Notes under the pieces: generated by a model
The model's input: the letters and a program-made list of their open reading frames with translations, nothing else
The model's database searches: none
Told to the model about the DNA's origin: nothing
From: Flavobacterium hydatis
Lineage (GTDB): Bacteria > Bacteroidota > Bacteroidia > Flavobacteriales > Flavobacteriaceae
Direction: 5' to 3'
Length of the DNA stretch: 64,000 bases
Assembly (NCBI RefSeq): GCF_000737695.1
Contig: NZ_JPRM01000010.1
Location: forward strand, 62,001-126,000
Program-made: the position numbers and the translations under genes
Shown here: positions 16,163-24,695 of the stretch, piece after piece
Layout of the letters: each line of letters opens with the position of its first letter
Position numbering within the stretch: position 1 is the stretch's first letter

Positions 16163-19100
16163 GTGTACCTAAACTGCCATTCTTTCCACAGTCTTCGTTA
16201 TGGTACCATTCCTGTTGAGGAATTGGTAGAACAGGCCTCGCATTGTAATGTAAGGGCTATGGCGCTGACCGATATCAATACGGTTACTGGGATTTATGAT
16301 TTCATCAAATTATGCAAGGCCGCAGATATAAAGCCTTTGGTTGGAATTGAATTTCGCTGCCAGAATGCATTGCGATATATAGGTCTGGCTGTAAACCGTG
16401 ACGGACTCGGGGAAATGAATCGTTTTTTGACGCAGCACAATTTTGAGAATTTGCCACTTCCGGTTCAGGCTCCTGCTTTTGAAAATGTTATAATTATTTA
16501 TCCATTTGAAAATGCTCCTTCAATATTACAAGAATATGAGTACATTGGAATAAGACCTGATGAGATCTTATTATTGTTTCATGACAAATGGAAAAGCAGG
16601 CTTAAAAAAATGGTGCTATTGCACCCTGTCACTTTTAGGAACAAGAAAGAATACAATTTGCATAAGATATTGCGGGCCATAGACCTAAATATTTTAGGCT
16701 CTAAATTATCCCCAAAGGACTACTGCAGCAACCTAGAGATAATGCTGCCACTATCGCAATTATTGGAAAAGTTTGCTCAATATCCTGCTGTCATTGAAAA
16801 TACCCAAAGTGTTATTGACCAATGCAATTTTGAATACGAATTCGGCATACCGCGAAATAAAAAATACTACACCAAGAGCCGCCATGAGGATATGCAGCTG
16901 TTGCGCCAAATCGCTTTGCAGGGTATGCTCAAAAAATATGGAACAGATAATGAAATTGCTGTCGAACGGGTAAACAAAGAACTTAAGGTCATTGAAGAAC
17001 TGGAGTTCAGCGGTTACTTTCTTATTACCTGGGATATTATTCGTTACAGCAACAGCATGGGCTTTTTGCACATAGGGCGCGGCAGTGGTGCTAACAGCAT
17101 AATTGCTTATTGTCTGGGTATTACCGATATCTGTCCTATTGAACTTGATTTATATTTTGAAAGATTCCTAAATGTAAACCGTAAAAGCCCTCCGGATTTT
17201 GACATCGACTGGTCTTGGAAAGAACGTGATATAATTCTTGAGTATATTTTTAAACGCTACGGCGCCGAGTATGTCGCTTTCTGTGGTACAAATGTTGAAT
17301 TTAAGTACAGGTCTATATTCCGGGAGGTTGGCAAAGTATTCGGCCTGCCGAAAGAAGAACTTGATGCCTTGGCTAAAAACCCGATGGATCTCCATGATAC
17401 CAATAACGTAGTTAGGATGGTTCAGGACTATGGCATGATGCTTGAAAAATATCCCAACCAGAGAAGCATGCATTCGTGCGGGATATTGATATCTGAGGAA
17501 CCTCTTACGAATTTTACAGTTTTGGAAATGCCTCCAAAAGGTTTTCCAATTGTTTTGTTCGATATGCATACGGCCGAAGACATCGGTTTTGAAAAGTTTG
17601 ATATATTGAGCCAGCGCGGAATAGGTCACATTGACGATAGTGTTAAGCTGATACGGAAAAACCGTGGCATCAATGTCGATATTAGGGATACTTCACTTTC
17701 TAAAGATGAGGTTTTGTGCAATCAGTATTTAGGTCGTGGTAAAACTATTGGCTGTTTCTATATCGAAAGTCCTGCAATGCGTGGGCTTCTCAGAAGACTA
17801 CAATGTAATAACTACAAAATCCTTGTTGCTGCATCGTCCATTATTCGTCCTGGTGTTGCCCAAAGTGGAATGATGAAGGAATATATTTTCAGACACAACA
17901 ACCCGACACAATTTGAGTACTTCCATGAAGTATTTAAGGAGCAACTCGGTGAGACGTATGGCATAATGGTTTACCAAGAAGACGTAATAAAGATAGCCCT
18001 TCATTATGGAGGACTTCCCGCGGCAGACGGGGATATATTGCGCAGGGCAATGAGCGGAAAAGGAAGGTCAAAATCCGCACTTCAGAAAGTAAAAGATAAC
18101 TTTTTTGAATGCTGTGAGCGTCAAGGCCATCCTTTGGAACTTAGCCAGGAGATTTATCGCCAGATCGAATCGTTCGCCGGATATTCTTTCTGCAAAGCAC
18201 ACTCAGCATCCTATGCAGTGGAAAGCTATCAGAGCTTATACCTTAAAGTACATTATCCAATTGAATTTATGGTTGCTGTTATTAATAACCAAGGAGGTTT
18301 CTACAGAACTGAAGTGTATGTGCATGAAGCCCGGATGTCAGGAGCAGCGATACATAATCCATGTGTAAATAAAAGCGAATATGAAACTACACTATATGGT
18401 ATCGACGTTTACCTTGGGTTTATGCATCTTGAAGGATTGGAAACAAAAATAGCAGGGCACATAGTTACCGAGCGTCAGTTAAATGGAGAATATAAATCAC
18501 TGGAAGATTTTATAAATAGAGTACCGATTGGTATCGAAGGAATCCAAATATTAATATTTATCGGAGCATTCCGTTTCACAGGAAAAACAAAGAACCAGTT
18601 ATTAGTCATTGCAAGGCTGATAATGGTTAATTTCAAACCTGAAAATCGCAGTTTGATGCTTCTTCAGGAACCGGTAAAGGAATACAACCTCCCGGTTTTG
18701 GAGCGTTCAACATTTGAAGATGCTTTCGATGAAATTGAATTATTAAGCTTTCCTGTTTCGTGCACGCCTTTCGATCTACTACAAACAAAATTTCGAGGCG
18801 ATGTAATGGCAAAAGACTTATTACAACATCACAAAAAAACGGTAAAAATGCTGGCTTATTTGATCTCTCGAAAGCACGTTCCTACAAAGATGGGCGCAAT
18901 GTTTTTCGGAACATGGATAGATGCAGAAGGAGAACTGTTTGATACGGCTCATTTTACTGGCAGTCTTAAAGAATATCCCTTTCAAGGAGGAGGATGTTAT
19001 CTGCTATTAGGAAATGTTGAGGTCGATTATCACTTTCCTACGATAACAGTAACCAAGATGGCTAAAATGCCTTTTATACCAGATCCAAGGTATTCTGAAA

Positions 19101-19222
19101 GTGATCAAAAACAATACGATGCACATAGAAATATTCGCGAAGATATAAGTATGACCCAGAGAGCGCCATACCCGCAGGAGCATGAGATAGGTCTGCCGCG
19201 ACATAAAATGGGAAATGCCTAA
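16163..19222 (+). CDS. DNA polymerase III alpha-type subunit (error-prone DnaE2/ImuC-like)
   Basis: The 1019-residue protein begins at GTG 16163, 3 bp after the Y-family polymerase, so translation is probably coupled. It has a PHP domain at the N-terminus (NCHSFHSLRYGTIPVEELVEQA and the MALTD segment), the C-family palm with GRGSGANSIIAYCLGI and the catalytic PDFDIDW (near 17196-17216), and the finger region with DILRRAMSGKGR and FAGYSFCKAHSASYA. The length is shorter than the main replicative DnaE of Bacteroidetes (about 1450) and fits accessory DnaE types. Placed behind a translesion polymerase and a LexA-like repressor, it is probably the extension partner of an inducible mutasome. No imuA/recA-like gene is present. 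Confidence 0.88.
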   Translation: MYLNCHSFHSLRYGTIPVEELVEQASHCNVRAMALTDINTVTGIYDFIKLCKAADIKPLVGIEFRCQNALRYIGLAVNRDGLGEMNRFLTQHNFENLPLPVQAPAFENVIIIYPFENAPSILQEYEYIGIRPDEILLLFHDKWKSRLKKMVLLHPVTFRNKKEYNLHKILRAIDLNILGSKLSPKDYCSNLEIMLPLSQLLEKFAQYPAVIENTQSVIDQCNFEYEFGIPRNKKYYTKSRHEDMQLLRQIALQGMLKKYGTDNEIAVERVNKELKVIEELEFSGYFLITWDIIRYSNSMGFLHIGRGSGANSIIAYCLGITDICPIELDLYFERFLNVNRKSPPDFDIDWSWKERDIILEYIFKRYGAEYVAFCGTNVEFKYRSIFREVGKVFGLPKEELDALAKNPMDLHDTNNVVRMVQDYGMMLEKYPNQRSMHSCGILISEEPLTNFTVLEMPPKGFPIVLFDMHTAEDIGFEKFDILSQRGIGHIDDSVKLIRKNRGINVDIRDTSLSKDEVLCNQYLGRGKTIGCFYIESPAMRGLLRRLQCNNYKILVAASSIIRPGVAQSGMMKEYIFRHNNPTQFEYFHEVFKEQLGETYGIMVYQEDVIKIALHYGGLPAADGDILRRAMSGKGRSKSALQKVKDNFFECCERQGHPLELSQEIYRQIESFAGYSFCKAHSASYAVESYQSLYLKVHYPIEFMVAVINNQGGFYRTEVYVHEARMSGAAIHNPCVNKSEYETTLYGIDVYLGFMHLEGLETKIAGHIVTERQLNGEYKSLEDFINRVPIGIEGIQILIFIGAFRFTGKTKNQLLVIARLIMVNFKPENRSLMLLQEPVKEYNLPVLERSTFEDAFDEIELLSFPVSCTPFDLLQTKFRGDVMAKDLLQHHKKTVKMLAYLISRKHVPTKMGAMFFGTWIDAEGELFDTAHFTGSLKEYPFQGGGCYLLLGNVEVDYHFPTITVTKMAKMPFIPDPRYSESDQKQYDAHRNIREDISMTQRAPYPQEHEIGLPRHKMGNA

Positions 19223-19235
19223 AGATGATCATTAA

Positions 19236-19278
19236 AAAAACCACGTAAAAATACTTGTTTTTACTTTTTGAGGTTTTT
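19236..19278 (+). terminator. Terminator after the dnaE-like gene
   Basis: Nested stem: AAAAACC (19236-19242) with GGTTTTT (19272-19278) around GTAAAAA (19245-19251) with TTTTTAC (19258-19264). It begins 14 bp after the stop and ends in T residues. Confidence 0.6.
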
Positions 19279-19333
19279 CCGTAAGGATATAGGAAAAATA
19301 TTTTGTATGTTCGCTTCGGAAAAGTCTTACCTA

Positions 19334-19555
19334 CTAGAAGCCAATTAGCTGCTTCATATCCACTCCAAGTGCGTCAGCAAGATGTGTGATATAGATTAGG
19401 GACGGACTTATCCTGCCGTTTTCAATACGGCTGATATAGGAGATATCCAAATCGCTGTCAATAGCAAGCTGGGCTTGAGTAAAGCCTTTGTCTTCGCGAA
19501 TTTTCTTAAGGTTGGCTCCAAAATTTTGTAAATATTCTTTGTCTTTATCCCTCAC
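19334..19555 (-). CDS. Small XRE-family HTH regulator
   Basis: A 73-residue protein made almost only of an XRE helix-turn-helix (about 10-68): NLKKIREDKGFTQAQLAIDS, then LDISYISRIENGR and SPSLIYITHLADALGV. It is divergent from the transglutaminase/toxin operon starting at 19618, with only 62 bp between them and a perfect 12-bp palindrome in that gap. I infer that it controls the toxin operon, itself, or both. Single-domain XRE proteins of this size also serve as antitoxins, but no toxin partner is next to it on the same strand. Confidence 0.8.
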   Translation of the reverse strand: MRDKDKEYLQNFGANLKKIREDKGFTQAQLAIDSDLDISYISRIENGRISPSLIYITHLADALGVDMKQLIGF

Positions 19556-19591
19556 AGGACAAAATTCAGAGTTCTAATAATAAATACTGTA

Positions 19592-19603
19592 GGACGTACG
19601 TCC
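19592..19603. promoter_or_regulatory. 12-bp palindrome, candidate operator
   Basis: GGACGTACGTCC is a perfect palindrome with unusually high GC for this AT-rich spacer. It lies in the 62-bp gap between the divergent XRE gene (starting at 19555) and the toxin operon (starting at 19618), a natural place for an operator of that regulator. Confidence 0.45.
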
Positions 19604-19617
19604 AAGTTAGAAATAAA

Positions 19618-20982
19618 GTGAGAAATAATAAACTTTTCAAAATTTACAAGCTTATTAAGATAACCTTTTGTGTTTTTCTTTATACAGCACAAGTTATTGG
19701 TCAATCTGTACCTAAGACAGATTTGCCAGTAATTCAACCAACTCTGCCAACTCTTATTTCTCCGAGTATGCAGAATTTTGTTATACCTACATCAAATTCA
19801 ACATCATCTGGTAATACCTATCAGCAACACCAGATTAAGAGTATCATGAATGAAGTAGATCAGCATGAAAAGCTTCGTCAAGAGACTTTGAACAGCGTAA
19901 AATCTGACATTGAAGAGTTTCGGCCTTCAATATATGACCTTCCATCCCAGTCAAAAATCCCTGGAACAGAACATTACAGAGAAGTGTTTGACAAGATGCT
20001 TCATATTGATGTAGATAATTATTCGGTGAAAGATGTTAATTTCGATATTGAAAATGCATACTTCGAAAACAAACTTGATAAAGTAGAATTTGATAAAGTT
20101 ATAAAACAAACTGCTGAATTTATTTTGGCGAAGATGAAAGAAAAAAACTTTGATACAAATAGTAACACAGCTAAAAACTTTATGCTTTTTGAATTCTTTA
20201 CTCAACCTATGCAGGTTAAAGGATTTAAAGAAAAACACTTTCCGATCAAATATGATTTTGAGGATTATTGGGGGAGAGAAAATTGGGCGAAAATGTTTGT
20301 AACAAAACTCCTAAAAACAAATTCAGGACAGTGTCATTCAATGCCGTTACTTTATTTGATACTTGCAGAAGCAATAGATGCAGAAGCTTATTTAGCACTT
20401 TCTCCAAATCATTCTTACATTAAATTCGAAGATGAAAAAGGAAAATGGTACAACCTCGAACTCACAAACGGAATGTTTACTGTATCATCTTTCATTCTAA
20501 ATAATGGCTTTATAACAGCTGAAGCCATTCAGAATAAACTTTATATGCAGAATCTGTCAAAGAAGGAAATGCTTTCGCAATTTTATACAGATTTGGCCTC
20601 AGGTTATCTGCATAAATTTGGCTACGATGATTTTGTTGAACAAGTTGCAAATAAGGCTTTGGAGTTGAATCCCAACAGTATTAATGCCAATATGGTGAAG
20701 TCAAATTACAATGAGGCAAGGTTAAAATATGTTGTTAGAAAGCTGGGAATTAATACTCAAACTCAGGAAGGACGGGAAAAAATATTAAATTATCCAAAGG
20801 CAGTAGAAATTCTGCAACAAATGTATGCACAGTATAGTATAATTGATGAATCAGGTTTTCAACAAATGCCGGCCGAAGCATATGAAAAGTGGCTGGGCTC
20901 GTTAATGGCAGCTGAAAAGAAAGAGGAAAGCGAGAAATTGGCAAAACAATTTAAGGGAACAATAATAAAACTTAAAAATTAA
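19618..20982 (+). CDS. Secreted transglutaminase-like protein with helical repeats (first copy)
   Basis: The 454-residue protein starts with GTG at 19618 and a probable signal peptide (about 1-28, ending QVIGQ). Its central domain has a transglutaminase-like catalytic order: Cys239 in SGQCHSMP, His265 in PNHSYIKF and Glu281 in WYNLELTNG. A low-complexity Pro/Ser/Thr linker precedes it (35-65). After it, NKALELNPNSINANMVKSNY looks like one TPR unit. The next gene, 4 bp on, is a clear paralogue (same C-H-E spacing, same FQQMP/YRNMP ending with W at the C-terminus). Both precede two secreted JAB-toxin genes, so a role in toxin maturation, cross-linking or release is likely but not shown. Confidence 0.65.
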   Translation: MRNNKLFKIYKLIKITFCVFLYTAQVIGQSVPKTDLPVIQPTLPTLISPSMQNFVIPTSNSTSSGNTYQQHQIKSIMNEVDQHEKLRQETLNSVKSDIEEFRPSIYDLPSQSKIPGTEHYREVFDKMLHIDVDNYSVKDVNFDIENAYFENKLDKVEFDKVIKQTAEFILAKMKEKNFDTNSNTAKNFMLFEFFTQPMQVKGFKEKHFPIKYDFEDYWGRENWAKMFVTKLLKTNSGQCHSMPLLYLILAEAIDAEAYLALSPNHSYIKFEDEKGKWYNLELTNGMFTVSSFILNNGFITAEAIQNKLYMQNLSKKEMLSQFYTDLASGYLHKFGYDDFVEQVANKALELNPNSINANMVKSNYNEARLKYVVRKLGINTQTQEGREKILNYPKAVEILQQMYAQYSIIDESGFQQMPAEAYEKWLGSLMAAEKKEESEKLAKQFKGTIIKLKN

Positions 20983-20985
20983 TTA

Positions 20986-22029
20986 ATGACAAAAAAAAAC
21001 TTGACGCTTATTTTACTGTTGTTCACAACATTCTGTTTGGTTGCTCAGGACAAGCAAAAACTATTTGATAACAGCTATGCTCTGCTAAATAATATGATTG
21101 AAAATGAGAGTAATTACAGTTTTAAAAAAGCAGTATTCTCTGTTGAAAATGCTTATTTAGATGGTAATCTGGACACACTTAAAATAAATAAGCAAATCAA
21201 ATTATTAAATACTCTAAGTAGGTCATTAATCAAGGACAGGTTTTTGGTTTACATTGAAAAAGACAAAGAAAAGGTGAATAAATGGGCTTCTGTTTTTGAA
21301 GTAATGCACGACACAATTCCATTAAATATCAATGACACCATTTATAAATATGTGCCTTTCGGATATGATTTTAATGATGTTTTTGGCCATAGTACTAGAG
21401 AAAATCTCTTCGTGTCTAAACTATTAGAAACTCGAAAAGGTAATTGTCATTCTTTACCTTATTTATACAAAATATTAGCTGAAGAACTAGGTGCCGAAGC
21501 TAATTTAGCACTAGCACCCAATCATATATATATCAAGCATCGAAGTATAAAAGATGGTTGGTATAATACTGAACTCACAAGTGGAATTTTTCCTATTGAT
21601 GCGTGGATTATGGCTTCAGGTTTTGTACATATAGATGCAATTAGTAATGGAGTATATATGAAAGCATTAAATAACAAAGAAAGCATTGCCCTTGTTTTAA
21701 TTGATTTAGCAGATAATTACAATGCTAAATTTCCCTATAATGACGGAACTTTTATTTTAAAATGTTGTGAAACAGCAATAAAAGCTTATCCCAATTTTGC
21801 CACTGCATTGATTTTAAGAGCAGAAACACATTACAAACAAATTGAGAAAATACAAGACAAAGTAAAACATGATCTTGAATTTAAAGATTTAGAAAAAGAA
21901 TATGCACATATTCATCAAATTGGGTATAGAAACATGCCGGAAGAAATGTACCTCAACTGGCTGGTATCTTTAAAAGAAGAACGCAGTAAATATGAAAATA
22001 AAAAAATGAATATCTTTAATAAAAATTAA
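20986..22029 (+). CDS. Secreted transglutaminase-like protein (second copy)
   Basis: A 347-residue paralogue of the preceding gene, starting 4 bp after it. A signal peptide (1-20, ending CLVAQ) is followed by a helical region and the transglutaminase-like triad Cys154 (KGNCHSLP), His180 (APNHIYIK) and Glu197 (GWYNTELTSG). A TPR-like helix pair (CCETAIKAYPNFATALILRAETHY) follows, then the ending EEMYLNWLVSLKEE. It lacks the Pro/Ser/Thr linker of the first copy. Two related enzymes in tandem suggest divided specificity, perhaps one per downstream toxin. Confidence 0.65.
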   Translation: MTKKNLTLILLLFTTFCLVAQDKQKLFDNSYALLNNMIENESNYSFKKAVFSVENAYLDGNLDTLKINKQIKLLNTLSRSLIKDRFLVYIEKDKEKVNKWASVFEVMHDTIPLNINDTIYKYVPFGYDFNDVFGHSTRENLFVSKLLETRKGNCHSLPYLYKILAEELGAEANLALAPNHIYIKHRSIKDGWYNTELTSGIFPIDAWIMASGFVHIDAISNGVYMKALNNKESIALVLIDLADNYNAKFPYNDGTFILKCCETAIKAYPNFATALILRAETHYKQIEKIQDKVKHDLEFKDLEKEYAHIHQIGYRNMPEEMYLNWLVSLKEERSKYENKKMNIFNKN

Positions 22030-22034
22030 TACTT

Positions 22035-23069
22035 ATGAAGAAGTACTATTTCTTAGGTATTTTTTTGTTCACAATCGGAATATGTGCTCAGAAAAAAGAA
22101 AAACTTTCTAAAGAAGAAAAAGCCAGAAGAGAAAAAAATATTCAAGCAGGAAATCCTTTTATAAAATTTGGCAGCAAAGCACCAGTCGCGACCTTGAGTA
22201 ATGGGAAATATTTAGAAGTTCAAGACCTTGATAGTATTGTAACGATTGGTACAATGCGTTGGCACGTTGATAAAAAAGAAATTGTAGGCAGAATCAGTGT
22301 TGATACATTAAATATTGATGCACAGCCCATTGGTGATACTGCAGGTAGATGGATGTCACCTGATCCACTGAGTGAAGAATACCCCGACTGGACACCGTAT
22401 AGATATGGACTTAATAATCCTATATTTTATAATGATCCAACAGGATTATTAGAAGATGATTATGGTGTTGATGCTGATGGTAATATCGAACTAATTAAAA
22501 AAACTGATGAAAAAGTAGATAGACTTTTTGCAGTTGATGATTCAGGAGCGAAAAAAGATGTTAACAATAGTGGTGAAGTAGATAATAGTGATAGTGTTGA
22601 AGTAAAAAAAGGAGTATTAGGAAATGTTAAAGAAGGAACTGATGCAAGTGGTATTGCTTATGATTTTATGAAAACGGATAATAATTCTCAATCGAAAAAT
22701 TTATTTGAATTTTTAGCGGTTAATACAAATGTTGAATGGGGAAAAGTTGACGTAAATAGCAAAAGTTTTATTTCAACAGAACATAATACTACCAGAGAGG
22801 CTGGAAGTGCTGATATTCTCTATAAAAGTTTACTTCAGGGCTCAGCAACATCAATTGCACATACACATAGTCACCCCGCCGGAAGTTATCCAGGTTACGT
22901 TGGGCCTTCTGGTTTCAATAAGAATTCAGCAACATATGGAAAAGGAGACGATGCTTTGGCAAGATGGACAGAGCAATATTATAAATCAAAAAATGTAAAT
23001 TTTAAAGTATATGAAACTACCACAAAAAAATATATTCCATACAACAGTAAAGGTATTATCAAAAAGTAA
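22035..23069 (+). CDS. Secreted polymorphic toxin: RHS-core leader plus JAB/JAMM-like toxin (toxin 1)
   Basis: The 344-residue protein begins with a signal peptide (1-19) and a Lys/Glu-rich stretch (KKEKLSKEEKARREKN). The RHS-associated core GRWMSPDPLSEEY...YGLNNPIFYNDPTGL lies at about 104-138. The C-terminal domain has a JAB/JAMM-like metal motif: Glu234, HTHSHP with His278 and His280, and an S-x7-D stretch, SATYGKGDD (298-306). No YD repeats are present, so it is a stand-alone tip rather than a full RHS protein. JAB-type toxins are metallopeptidase-like domains of interbacterial weapons. It follows the transglutaminase-like gene by 5 bp and overlaps the start of a small lipoprotein gene that should be its immunity partner. 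Confidence 0.7.
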   Translation: MKKYYFLGIFLFTIGICAQKKEKLSKEEKARREKNIQAGNPFIKFGSKAPVATLSNGKYLEVQDLDSIVTIGTMRWHVDKKEIVGRISVDTLNIDAQPIGDTAGRWMSPDPLSEEYPDWTPYRYGLNNPIFYNDPTGLLEDDYGVDADGNIELIKKTDEKVDRLFAVDDSGAKKDVNNSGEVDNSDSVEVKKGVLGNVKEGTDASGIAYDFMKTDNNSQSKNLFEFLAVNTNVEWGKVDVNSKSFISTEHNTTREAGSADILYKSLLQGSATSIAHTHSHPAGSYPGYVGPSGFNKNSATYGKGDDALARWTEQYYKSKNVNFKVYETTTKKYIPYNSKGIIKK

Positions 23070-23553
23070 ACTGTTGCCGTTCTTATTTATTTTCTTTTTT
23101 ATAAGTTGTAGATCACAAGAGCTAAAGTATGAGGATTTAAAAGCACTACCTTCAACACATAATATAAAAAATGATATTGTTTTTAAGTTGTTAGATAAAC
23201 TAGAGTTACGCAAGAATTTATTTAGTAATAAATCTGATTGTATTTATTTGGATTTTAAAAAGATTAAAACAAATGATTATACTGTTTCAGCAACACAATT
23301 AAGTTATCTTGATTCTAAAATCCTAGCACACGATAGTACTAAAATTTTAAAAGGGTATATTAACAACTCTAATAAAATAATATTTCTTTTTGGTGATATT
23401 GATGATTTTTTATTTACTAGAAATAATGTAAGGATGGAAAGTGTTTTAAAAACTTCATATAAAGTTGATAAAAATCATCCACCACTTCCTTTACATATCA
23501 ATTTTATCACATACCAAATACTTAATAACAATCTTATTGAGTTAAATGATTAA
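23011..23553 (+). CDS. Putative immunity lipoprotein for toxin 1
   Basis: This 180-residue reading starts at ATG 23011, inside the last 59 bp of toxin 1 in another frame. A later start is possible because the hydrophobic signal (LLPFLFIFFFISC) begins at about residue 21, with a lipobox Cys at residue 33. The mature part is small, charged and unrelated to anything I recognise. Position directly behind the toxin, overlap and lipoprotein signal all fit a surface- or periplasm-facing immunity protein. The function is inferred from position only. Confidence 0.6.
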   Translation: MKLPQKNIFHTTVKVLSKSKLLPFLFIFFFISCRSQELKYEDLKALPSTHNIKNDIVFKLLDKLELRKNLFSNKSDCIYLDFKKIKTNDYTVSATQLSYLDSKILAHDSTKILKGYINNSNKIIFLFGDIDDFLFTRNNVRMESVLKTSYKVDKNHPPLPLHINFITYQILNNNLIELND

Positions 23554-23607
23554 TAGAAGGATGAACAAGGTGTATATATAAAGACAGCTTTTAACAAAAA
23601 TAATTTT

Positions 23608-24690
23608 ATGAAGAACTACTATTTTTTAATTTTTCTTTTATTCACAATCGGAACTGTTTCTGCACAGAAAAAAGAAAAGCTTTCGAAAGAAGAAAAAGTC
23701 AGAAGAGAAAAAAATATTCAGGCAGGAAACCCTTTTTCGAAATATGGCAGTACAGCACCTGTTGCAACATTGAGCAAAGGAAAATATCTTGAGGTGCACG
23801 ATTTAGATAGTATAGTGACTATAGGCACAATGCGTTGGCATGTTGATAAAGGAGAAATCGTAGGCAGAATTAGAATTGATTCATTGAATATTGATGCTCA
23901 GCCAATTGGAGATACTCCAGGACGTTGGATGTCTATCGATCCACTAAGTGAAGAATACACCGAATGGTCTCCCTATAACATGTGTTTTGATAATCCTGTA
24001 AAGTTTGTTGACCCTGACGGAAGAGGCCCCTTGACAGATTTATTTAACCTTTCTGGCAGAAAGATTGGTACAGACGGTGTTAATAACGGAGTTAAGATGG
24101 TAGTTACTGATAATAGAGAAGCTCGACAAATTTCACGAACACAAGGAAATGTAGATTTAAGTACTGTGAATTCCGGTGTTACGTTACCAAGTGATGCAGT
24201 ATTACAAGAAAGTCTAAATGTATTGAGCCGAACAGTTGCCAATGGGGGGCAAAGAGAAGAATCTTCATTAGTTATGAATACAGGAGCGGTCGTTCAAGGG
24301 CAAACTGGTCCTATGCCAACAGTAGTAAATGGTGTGCAAATTGCTCCTTCAAGTTTACCCGCTTTACCTGCAGGTACAACCCCTGCAGATGTTGCATCTA
24401 CAATACACTCTCACCCAACAACTGTAGCTCAAGTAGGCAATCAAGTTTTTCCTCAATCTGCTAGCGTTCCGTCAACAGGGGTTGGCTCAGATGGTCCAAC
24501 TTTTCAACAATATAATACTAATATAATAGTTGGTCCAATTGGAACAATTTCAAATGTTACTTCAAACCCTAACGGAACATTAAACATTCCAAGTAGAACT
24601 AACGGAGCTGTTATCTATAATAGCGACTCTACTCCAAGGGTTACATTAGAAAAAAGAGCAATTGAAAGAATATTAACTCCACAAAATTAA
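23608..24690 (+). CDS. Secreted polymorphic toxin: RHS-core leader plus JAB/JAMM-like toxin (toxin 2)
   Basis: A 360-residue sister of toxin 1. The first 137 residues (signal peptide, KKEKLSKEEKVRREKN, GRWMSIDPLSEEY, PVKFVDPDG) are near-copies of the same part of toxin 1. After the RHS core the sequences part completely. The C-terminus has its own JAB/JAMM motif: a Glu at 217/218, IHSHP with His267 and His269, and GVGSDGPTF (291-299), which fits the S-x-x-D side. Proline-rich linkers lie between. An immunity-type gene starts 5 bp downstream. Two toxins sharing a leader but not a tip are a mark of polymorphic toxin loci. Confidence 0.72.
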   Translation: MKNYYFLIFLLFTIGTVSAQKKEKLSKEEKVRREKNIQAGNPFSKYGSTAPVATLSKGKYLEVHDLDSIVTIGTMRWHVDKGEIVGRIRIDSLNIDAQPIGDTPGRWMSIDPLSEEYTEWSPYNMCFDNPVKFVDPDGRGPLTDLFNLSGRKIGTDGVNNGVKMVVTDNREARQISRTQGNVDLSTVNSGVTLPSDAVLQESLNVLSRTVANGGQREESSLVMNTGAVVQGQTGPMPTVVNGVQIAPSSLPALPAGTTPADVASTIHSHPTTVAQVGNQVFPQSASVPSTGVGSDGPTFQQYNTNIIVGPIGTISNVTSNPNGTLNIPSRTNGAVIYNSDSTPRVTLEKRAIERILTPQN

Positions 24691-24695
24691 TAAGA

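Larger units (their letters stand above)
22035..24020 (+). repeat. Duplicated leader shared by the two toxin genes
   Basis: About 400 bp at 22035-22440 and 23608-24017 encode nearly the same leader, and the DNA itself is still alike over long stretches, such as the GAAAAAAATATTCA segments and the TGATCCACTGAGTGAAGAATAC versus CGATCCACTAAGTGAAGAATAC segments at the RHS core. Identity drops abruptly after the DP-G end of the core. This is what recombination-based exchange of toxin tips would leave. Confidence 0.65.
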
